Part shown: positions 13,883-18,797 of the stretch, piece after piece | Layout of the letters: each line of letters starts with the position of its first letter | Numbering within the stretch: position 1 is the first letter of the stretch | Assembly (NCBI GenBank): GCA_031270515.1 | Contig: JAISXM010000068.1 | Span: 1 to 18,797 of the forward strand | Reading direction: 5' to 3' | Source of the DNA: Holosporales bacterium | GTDB taxonomy: Bacteria > Pseudomonadota > Alphaproteobacteria > BNTO01 | DNA length: 18,797 bases | Notes under the pieces: generated by a model | What the model was told of the DNA's origin: nothing | The model's input: the letters and a program-made list of their open reading frames with translations, nothing else | The model's database searches: none | Translations under genes and position numbers: made by a program

Positions 13883-14419
13883 TCACTCGTCCTCACTATC
13901 ACTCATATCACTATCACTCAAACATATTGAGGGGTAACCGCACACAGAGTTTTTGCAAGGGAGCATATAGTTTACGTCTAGTTCATCACGTACTGTACGC
14001 ATAGCAAATGTCACTGATTCATCAATGTCTGATACGTCACTGGGGAAAGAATATTTTCGCAATAATTGCATGGGGGAATACGCAGGACGATATCCGTCTA
14101 ATTCAATAAATCTGCTAAGTACGGGTTCTGGTATATCAAAAATTTCCCTACATTTGATATATTGTTCGGCGTCTTGTCGTCAATGATCCTCACCGCACGA
14201 GAGAGTTGTTTTCGCAATCCAATAGCCGTTGTTTGCAAACTCATGCACTGCCCAATCGTTACAGCTTACTTCTACTGCATCCACACGAGCCTCGAGCGAA
14301 ATACGCTTCTGTGGTCGCATGGGGGCGTAGCTATAGCATTGCTGAATAGTAATATTTTTTTTTGACTGGGGGTAAATATCTCGCTGCGATTGTGTTATAT
14401 TAAAGGACGTTGATTTCAT
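13883..14419 (-). pseudogene. Unrecognised gene interrupted by one in-frame TGA
   Basis: I do not recognise this product. On the minus strand, ATG at 14419 follows an excellent ribosome binding site (AGGGGG, 4-nt spacing) and opens 79 codons ending CGEDH; a TGA at 14180-14182 follows. The same frame then stays open for another 98 codons to TGA TAA TAA at 13877-13885. Both halves read like ordinary protein: the first contains WAVHEFANNGYWIAK, the second DIPEPVLSRFIELDGY and an acidic tail ending SDSEDE. Simplest reading: a recently inactivated gene. Alternatives are two separate short proteins, or reading of TGA as an amino acid. Against genome-wide recoding, all Trp codons I checked in the conserved genes are TGG. 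The start lies only 18 bp from the divergent LRR gene, so their promoters must overlap coding DNA. Confidence 0.5.
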
Positions 14420-14437
14420 ATTACCCCCTGAATTCTT

Positions 14438-15838
14438 ATGACCTCGTTCAAAAATGCACTTACTTTCGTCGCTTGTACGGTATTCACAATCTCTCATTCT
14501 TTTGGGAGCAACCCTGGTTTAGCTAGCCCTGCTCCAGTTGATATGGCGGCGACACCTCCAACTCAAAGCAAGACGACTCCTGCTCCAACTTCAATGGTTC
14601 CTGCTGCAGTAATGACAATGGCAAGTTATTTGGGAAACTTTCCTTCACAAATAACTGATCCCAGGGGCGTATCTGCGTTAAGCGCTTTTGCAAATGAGCA
14701 GCCTACTATATTCCACGCGAACGGACTCACGGGATTCTCGTCCAAATGCTGCATTTTTGAAATCCCGTTTGATCAGAACATTCACGGAATGGCTGACTTC
14801 GGCCAAATGGAGTGCGTAGTATTTAAAATATTACAACACTTAAAAAGAGACAACTTTCCCTCTGTATTATTTGATGTAGTTAAGTGCGTAGTGGTATTGA
14901 ACGGAGATAGTATTCCTTATAACACGTTTGTTAAGTGTCCGAACTTGGAAGTTGTTATATTTGGGCGTTCTATTCTGGCAATAGAATCATCCGCATTTTT
15001 TAACTGCGTTAAGTTGAGTGTTGTTGCATTGCCTGATCGTCTTACATGCATTGACAGAGCCGCATTTAAGGACTGCCACTCTCTAACTGACATTTCTTTC
15101 CCAGTTACACCTTTTACCATAGGCTCTATGGCTTTTGCCGGTTGTGGCTTTAAAACATTGCTATTCCCTCCGAATTTAAAAATTAAAGTTGATGCCTTCT
15201 CACAATGCAGTCAATTGCAATTAATATTAACTCAAGGACCTATTATTGTACAAATACCAGTGCCGATATTTGATTTCGATCCTAGCGCAACTCAGCTAAC
15301 GGTGTACTTTACAACAACAGAATGTACGTTAGTAGAAATTTATCGGCCCTTTAAGCCGGCTGAGTTCAGTAGTCCTGTACCATGGTGCTATAGTAGTTCA
15401 TTTATTGAAACTGAACTTCGTCAGATCACTTTTCCATCGTCGCTTAAACACATTGGTGACTATACATTTGCTAACTACAAAAACTTAATTTCTGTCAAGT
15501 TCGAAGAGCCTGCACATATAGAAGTTATAGGGTCTCATGCATTTGCGGGATGTGGAATCAATATTTTTACTTGTCCACAAAGTTTACGACATGTAAAGGC
15601 TTGCGCCCTTTATTTTGCGGAGTGTCGCGGAGACGTGCCTCCGAAACAGTCTCAGCCGCAATCTAAGGTTGTAATTGACGTGGAAAGAGGCTCAACGTTC
15701 TCTCTTCAAGCCGTGTTTCCTACAGCAGCTAGAGCGTTCGTACGGCTATCAGAAGATCAATTAAAGAGGAGAAGAGGAGAAGAGAGGAAAATATGGAAAT
15801 ATGTGAGCATATTAGGTGGCGGGAATAGACAATTTTAA
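14438..15838 (+). CDS. Secreted BspA-type leucine-rich-repeat protein
   Basis: A 466-residue protein beginning with a Sec signal peptide (KNALTFVACTVFTISHSFG, cleavage near residue 23), then a Pro/Thr/Ala-rich linker. From about 165 to 400 it carries LRR_5/BspA-type repeats of the pattern I-ss-AF-x-C-x-x-L-x-x-v-x-x-P-x-x-L. Clear units are IESSAFFNCVKLSVVALP, IDRAAFKDCHSLTDISFP, IGSMAFAGCGFKTLLFP, IGDYTFANYKNLISVKF and VIGSHAFAGCGINIFTCP. The repeats form two blocks (about 180-265 and 325-400) with a diverged middle. The C-terminus is basic (KRRRGEERK). BspA-like proteins in bacteria and protists are often surface or secreted adhesins, so a role in host contact is plausible but inferred. Start ATG 14438 is the only one giving the full signal peptide; no strong ribosome binding site is seen. 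Stop TAA. AT-rich. Confidence 0.85.
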   Translation: MTSFKNALTFVACTVFTISHSFGSNPGLASPAPVDMAATPPTQSKTTPAPTSMVPAAVMTMASYLGNFPSQITDPRGVSALSAFANEQPTIFHANGLTGFSSKCCIFEIPFDQNIHGMADFGQMECVVFKILQHLKRDNFPSVLFDVVKCVVVLNGDSIPYNTFVKCPNLEVVIFGRSILAIESSAFFNCVKLSVVALPDRLTCIDRAAFKDCHSLTDISFPVTPFTIGSMAFAGCGFKTLLFPPNLKIKVDAFSQCSQLQLILTQGPIIVQIPVPIFDFDPSATQLTVYFTTTECTLVEIYRPFKPAEFSSPVPWCYSSSFIETELRQITFPSSLKHIGDYTFANYKNLISVKFEEPAHIEVIGSHAFAGCGINIFTCPQSLRHVKACALYFAECRGDVPPKQSQPQSKVVIDVERGSTFSLQAVFPTAARAFVRLSEDQLKRRRGEERKIWKYVSILGGGNRQF

Positions 15839-15873
15839 CGTTTCCACAGTGATATGAACAACGATCTTTAAGT

Positions 15874-16138
15874 GTTACTACTCACCTACCCATGTAACGG
15901 CAAAGCCCTTTATTTGTTAGCAACACAGCATCGCACATTTTTAGGCAACTATAAAAAGGCACGTAATTGGGTGTTTTCATCCCCGATTTCACGCTTGCAC
16001 AAAAAATAAACAGTTTTGTGTTGCCAATAAAATAAAGACTTTTGCATAGCTGAGTAGGAATAGTTACCTAAGAAATGTGCAATGCTGTGTTGCTAACAAA
16101 TAAAGGGCTTTGCCGTTACGTGGGGAGGTGAAGAGTAA
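15874..16138. repeat. Long inverted repeat with ~78-bp arms
   Basis: Left arm 15874-15952 and right arm 16060-16138 are reverse complements over about 78 bp with few mismatches. The best run is GTAACGGCAAAGCCCTTTAT followed by TTGTTAGCAACACAGCA. The 107-bp centre holds a small inner hairpin, GCACAAAA/TTTTGTGTTGC (15996-16023), and a sequence resembling the arm (AATAAAGACTTTTGC). It occupies the whole gap between the LRR gene and the next promoter. The arms are unlike the CCCATAA elements. It could be a MITE-like element or a strong bidirectional RNA hairpin. Confidence 0.9.
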
Positions 16139-16180
16139 CGACGCCTGAAAAACCGAGAATTTTCAAACGGAATTTATCCA

Positions 16181-16209
16181 TTGTGTTTGGATCTCATATA
16201 TCGTATAAA
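16181..16209 (+). promoter_or_regulatory. Candidate sigma70 promoter for the small secreted protein gene
   Basis: TTGTGT (16181-16186) and TATAAA (16204-16209) with 17-bp spacing, giving a leader of about 25 nt to the ATG at 16242. It lies just after the long inverted repeat. No ribosome binding site is evident between promoter and start. Confidence 0.5.
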
Positions 16210-16241
16210 TACGAAAGGTTGGTTATTTACAGACGTGTGTT

Positions 16242-16904
16242 ATGAAATTCACATCACTTACAAAATTTACATCACTTACATTTATATCGTGCTTATTTGT
16301 TGGCGGCTCTGCCTTTGGCTCTATTGCCTATCATTACGAGTACCGCACAGCTAACGGATTATGTGAGCTCGACTACTATGCGTGTCGCGATGAACTGGAC
16401 CCCGGAGGATATGTATCCAATCATGTTATAGCAAGCTCGGAGGTGATTCTACGAATCCAAGAGTTTCCGTTCGTGGCCCCCATTTTCCGAGCGTTGGGAG
16501 ACGAGCCGTTTCATCCCTTGGATGAGCTCATAGGCGCCCTGCTGGCGGTTAACTCCCGGTCCACGTTCGTCGCGGGACCTGTTTGTAACATCGCGACCTT
16601 TTTGTCGCAAGAAGATCCCAACAGGAGATCAACATGGGATAAGCTCGCCCTGGATGCAAGCCAGCTTCCACGTGTGGACATTTCTCGTGGTATAGGAGCG
16701 TTAAACGCATCTATTAAGCGAGAGATCGATGACATCGACGCCTTGGCAAGAACCATCGCCGCATCAGGGGTTGCGAGAAATGACGCTATCGCTGTTATCG
16801 CAGGACTGAAAAAGCTGTTTCTCCTACGAGATCAATTCAATTACAACGCGACTATAGCCCCAATGGATGGTCAATGGCTAAAAATGTACCGTGTTCGTAC
16901 GTAA
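16242..16904 (+). CDS. Small secreted protein of unknown function
   Basis: I do not recognise the family. The 220 residues start with a signal peptide: basic/polar start, hydrophobic FISCLFVGGSAFGS, likely cleavage near residue 26-27. The mature part has four cysteines (C41, C48, C113 and none later is obvious beyond these), aromatic residues near the start, and a helical second half. The opening codons are a perfect-length duplication: the 18-bp unit AAATTCACATCACTTACA occurs at 16243-16260 and 16261-16278 with one change, giving KFTSLT twice, so the signal peptide's n-region has been lengthened. ATG start preceded by a good promoter-like sequence. It ends TAA at 16902-16904, followed closely by palindromic element G. 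The export signal is well supported; everything else is open. Confidence 0.75.
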   Translation: MKFTSLTKFTSLTFISCLFVGGSAFGSIAYHYEYRTANGLCELDYYACRDELDPGGYVSNHVIASSEVILRIQEFPFVAPIFRALGDEPFHPLDELIGALLAVNSRSTFVAGPVCNIATFLSQEDPNRRSTWDKLALDASQLPRVDISRGIGALNASIKREIDDIDALARTIAASGVARNDAIAVIAGLKKLFLLRDQFNYNATIAPMDGQWLKMYRVRT

Positions 16905-16919
16905 GACAGCTATCCGGGT

Positions 16920-16997
16920 CCCCAGAACAAACAATTTGAACGTTTATCCTCGTTTAAGCCTTGTATTACAACGAAGGTCAAATCGTTTGTTATGGGG
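16920..16997. repeat. CCCATAA-type palindromic element, copy G
   Basis: Left arm CCCCAGAACAAACAATTTGAA and right arm TCAAATCGTTTGTTATGGGG. The interior read on the minus strand (TTCGTTGTAATACAAGGCTT) matches one 31-bp unit of copy E. It begins 15 bp after the stop of the small secreted protein. The rest of the gap to 17193 holds the promoter region described separately; a long open frame through this DNA is not a supported gene extension. Confidence 0.85.
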
Positions 16998-17132
16998 ACT
17001 ACACGCTGGCCAGCGTTTGCTAGTGTGCGAGCTAATGCCGATAGAAACAGCCTCCAAACAATTGTCGCATGGGGATGCTCTTTGTCCCCTTCAGAATGCC
17101 GAAAGTATGGGCTCTTCCAATTTCGGCCCCCT

Positions 17133-17181
17133 CAGGTTTGGCATTTCCCAGGTTTGGCATCTCTCCGATTTGAGCTATACT
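17133..17181 (+). promoter_or_regulatory. Candidate promoter with duplicated 12-bp site upstream of the MotB/OmpA-like gene
   Basis: CAGGTTTGGCAT occurs at 17133-17144 and 17149-17160, 16 bp apart. The second copy contains a possible -35 TTGGCA (17154-17159), with TATACT (17176-17181) 16 bp downstream. Transcription would then start only a few bases before the ATG at 17194, leaving a very short leader. The paired site could be an operator or alternative -35 positions. Confidence 0.4.
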
Positions 17182-17193
17182 GGTGCGGGAGTA

Positions 17194-18204
17194 ATGAGTT
17201 CGGTGTTGCCAATGTTGACTCGCAGAAAAGACGAATTTAGCGTAAATGTGTGGCCATGTTTTGTTGATGCACTATCATCGCTATTGATGGTGATTGTATT
17301 TGCAATTATTGGTGCATTTATTTTGCAAGCATATTTGTCCACTGTATTAAATGATACGGATGCGTCTTTGAAGAATTTGCAAAGCAATTACTCGAATCTA
17401 CAGCAGCAATATTCATCCCGAGACACAGAGATTCGTCAGTTGCAAATGGAGATCCAGCAGCTCCAAAATCTTTTGGGGGCAACCAAGGCGAGCGAAACAA
17501 AGCTTAAGGTTAATAATTTTAATTTAAACACGCAAATTTCTGATTTAATGTCTAAAATCAATGACTTGAAGACGCTCCTTGCGCTTGATCGCAAAGAGTT
17601 TGAGCAAAAAGAAAGCGTTCTTAAGGAAAATATGAACAGTGCCATTGCTGAAAAAATCGAGCAATTGAAACAAATACAAGAAGAGTTGACCTTGCTTAAG
17701 CAGCAAATCCCCTCGTATGTATTGCAGAATCCGGAGCTTTTGAGGTACCGCTCGGAATTCTTCGCCACGCTGCAAGACATTTTAGGCGGGAGGTCAGACG
17801 TGCGGACCGTGGGCGACCGGTTTGTTTTTCAGTCCGAAGTGTTTTTCGCACGTGGTTCAGATGAGCTGGGCGACCAAGGGAAGCAGGCGCTTGATACGCT
17901 GGCCAAGGTCTTGATCGACATCAGCAGCAAAATTCCGGAGAATATAAACTGGGTCCTTCGCGTTGACGGGCACACGGATGTGCTGCCGATACACAACGAT
18001 CGCTTTGATTCTAATTGGGAGCTGTCAACGTCGCGCGCGCTTTGTGTCGTGAAATATCTGGTCAGCAAGGGGATTAGCCCCAAGAATTTGGCGGCGGCGG
18101 GGTTTGCGGAGTACTATCCCTTGACGAGTGACGCGAATAAAATGGCAAAGAATCGGCGGATAGAGTTTCGTTTTGACTCGATTGAGTCGCATCCAAAGGA
18201 ATAA
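17194..18204 (+). CDS. MotB/OmpA-type peptidoglycan-associated membrane protein
   Basis: A 336-residue inner-membrane protein. After a short cytoplasmic start it has a single membrane helix, WPCFVDALSSLLMVIVFAIIGAFIL (split here: WPCFVDALSSLL, residues 20-31, then VIVFAIIGAFIL), with an Asp (D25) placed like the ion-channel Asp of MotB. A long coiled coil (about 50-172) follows, then a C-terminal OmpA-like peptidoglycan-binding domain with VDGHTD (257-262), WELSTSRAL, and NRRIEFRF (320-327). Proteins of this form in alphaproteobacteria are usually paired with a MotA/ExbB-like partner; none is in the window, nor are flagellar genes, so a motor role is unproven and a wall-anchoring role is equally possible. 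ATG 17194 is chosen because GGGAG lies just upstream and the membrane segment follows at a normal distance; the upstream in-frame region is repeat DNA. Stop TAA lies next to palindromic element F. Confidence 0.9.
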   Translation: MSSVLPMLTRRKDEFSVNVWPCFVDALSSLLMVIVFAIIGAFILQAYLSTVLNDTDASLKNLQSNYSNLQQQYSSRDTEIRQLQMEIQQLQNLLGATKASETKLKVNNFNLNTQISDLMSKINDLKTLLALDRKEFEQKESVLKENMNSAIAEKIEQLKQIQEELTLLKQQIPSYVLQNPELLRYRSEFFATLQDILGGRSDVRTVGDRFVFQSEVFFARGSDELGDQGKQALDTLAKVLIDISSKIPENINWVLRVDGHTDVLPIHNDRFDSNWELSTSRALCVVKYLVSKGISPKNLAAAGFAEYYPLTSDANKMAKNRRIEFRFDSIESHPKE

Positions 18205-18211
18205 ACCGGGG

Positions 18212-18292
18212 CCCCATAACAAACGATTTGAAATTCGCTGTATTACAAGGCTTAGACTAGGCTAGGCTAGAAATTCAAATTGTTTTTATGGG
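18212..18292. repeat. CCCATAA-type palindromic element, copy F
   Basis: Left arm CCCCATAACAAACGATTTGAA and right arm TTCAAATTGTTTTTATGGG, with one interior unit ATTCGCTGTATTACAAGGCT and a short CTAGG triplicate. This is the cleanest single-unit copy. It starts 7 bp after the MotB/OmpA-like stop codon. Confidence 0.9.
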
Positions 18293-18309
18293 CAGGAATA
18301 AAGGCATAC

Positions 18310-18350
18310 CCAAGCACAAACAGTTTATCAGGGCGTCGTTTCGGGGCTCG
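18310..18350. repeat. CCAAGCACAAA block, copy 2
   Basis: Matches 5889-5928: CCAAGCACAAA, TTATCAG, CGTCGTTTCG and CTCG in the same order. It directly follows element F, whereas copy 1 precedes element C. Confidence 0.7.
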
Positions 18351-18356
18351 TCGGTT

Positions 18357-18378
18357 CCCATTCAACTCGTTGAATGGG
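18357..18378. other. Perfect 10-bp hairpin
   Basis: CCCATTCAAC and GTTGAATGGG pair perfectly around a 2-nt centre. A second short stem, GTCTC/GAGAC, follows at about 18380-18403. No T-run follows, so it is not a typical intrinsic terminator. Confidence 0.7.
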
Positions 18379-18426
18379 GTCTCTGGCTTATGCTCCGAGA
18401 CTCCTTCTGCTAATTCTTGTCGTGAT

Positions 18427-18604
18427 GATGCTTTGGTATCACAATATAAAAAAAGTTGAGGAATTAATTTGGCAAAAGTGGTTGCATTATTAACTTTTGC
18501 AATGACATGATTATATATAGCCGATGCGTCCTTTTTCGCACGCCCCCTGGGTGGGTGGGGGTTAGGGATGGCATCCTATCACAAAAAGGTTAAAAAAACG
18601 TTAA
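18427..18604 (+). other. 178-bp conserved intergenic block, copy 2 (possible small RNA or leader)
   Basis: Gapless partner of 6096-6273. The 67-nt core is at 18538-18604, with CGCCCCCTGGGTGGGTGGGG and the downstream CTATCACAAAAAGG tract kept. Upstream, GGCAAAAGTGGTTGCATT is also kept. Both copies lie downstream of a plus-strand gene and next to a palindromic element. Confidence 0.6.
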
Positions 18605-18747
18605 TAGCTCGAGATTTTGAAATATTTGTCGCGTATTTTAGAGAAGAGGTGAGTTTATATTTTTGTAAGATTGTGGCTAGTCGACGGCTGTTTTTGTGTC
18701 GTACAATCCACAACAGGGGCAAAAAAAATATAGAAAATGGTGATTTT

Positions 18748-18797
18748 ATGCTTGCACAGAGCAGAGTGATTTTTGCAAAATCTGTTAGACTCGAAGA
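18748..18797 (+). CDS. Possible start of a gene cut by the window edge
   Basis: ATG at 18748 opens a frame that stays open to the window end (MLAQSRVIFAKSVRLE). GGTGA lies 6 nt upstream as a possible ribosome binding site. Only 16 codons are visible, so it may be chance. The DNA between the 178-bp block and this point (18605-18747) shows nothing else recognisable. Confidence 0.3.
   Translation, partial: MLAQSRVIFAKSVRLE

Noticed and set aside
13883..14419. Genome-wide reading of TGA as tryptophan
   Set aside because: Trp codons checked in murF, mgtE and other conserved genes are TGG, and no conserved Trp position was found to be TGA; the single TGA is better explained by a nonsense mutation.
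16891..17193. An N-terminal extension of about 100 residues on the MotB/OmpA-like protein
   Set aside because: It overlaps the end of the preceding gene, runs through palindromic element G and has no domain character; ATG 17194 has a ribosome binding site and places the membrane helix normally.
18541..18566. Four-run G-quadruplex in the 67-nt core
   Set aside because: Only three G-runs of three or more are present (GGG, GGG, GGGGG), so a standard three-tier quadruplex is not supported; the C5/G5 hairpin is the simpler structure.

Overview
The window looks like a piece of chromosome from an alphaproteobacterium, probably a host-associated or intracellular one (Holosporales/Rickettsiales-like). 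This is inference. The pointers are a MotB/OmpA-type protein with the WPxFVDALSxLL membrane segment familiar from alphaproteobacteria, a Gram-negative (meso-DAP) peptidoglycan pathway, a secreted BspA-type leucine-rich-repeat protein, a very large unrecognised repeat-bearing protein, sparse coding, and an unusual load of dispersed and tandem repeats. Base composition is mosaic: murF is visibly GC-rich, while the large left-hand gene and the LRR gene are AT-rich.

Layout. 2-3676 (+) is a large unknown protein that is open at the window's left edge. 3835-4281 (+) is a small prepilin-peptidase-like membrane protein. 4468-5877 (+) is an MgtE magnesium transporter. 5878-6469 is a 590-bp intergenic region packed with repeats. 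A minus-strand run follows: tRNA with CAT anticodon (6470-6543), murF (6665-8191), murE (8232-9962), an MscS channel with a cyclic-nucleotide-binding-like domain (10148-11578) and an HscA-like Hsp70 lacking its lid (11766-13499). 13883-14419 (-) is an unrecognised gene interrupted by an in-frame TGA. On the plus strand follow a secreted LRR protein (14438-15838), a 265-bp inverted-repeat structure, a small secreted protein (16242-16904), a MotB/OmpA-like protein (17194-18204), then repeat-rich DNA and perhaps the start of another gene at 18748.

How the genes relate. murE and murF form a small operon for consecutive cytoplasmic peptidoglycan-precursor steps. The MotB/OmpA-like protein would bind the finished wall. 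MscS and MgtE handle osmotic and Mg2+ homeostasis. HscA normally serves Fe-S cluster assembly.

Most notable are the repeats. (1) At least seven copies of a palindromic element with ends like CCCATAAMAAACAATTTGAA sit in nearly every intergenic gap; one forms the 3' end of the prepilin-peptidase gene, and the same end of two copies abuts promoter-like sequence in front of mgtE and hscA. (2) A gapless 178-bp block occurs twice, with a nearly identical 67-nt core. (3) In-frame tandem repeats of 12-39 bp have expanded inside the conserved enzymes MurE and HscA as well as in the large unknown protein. (4) A ~78-bp-arm inverted repeat lies at 15874-16138.
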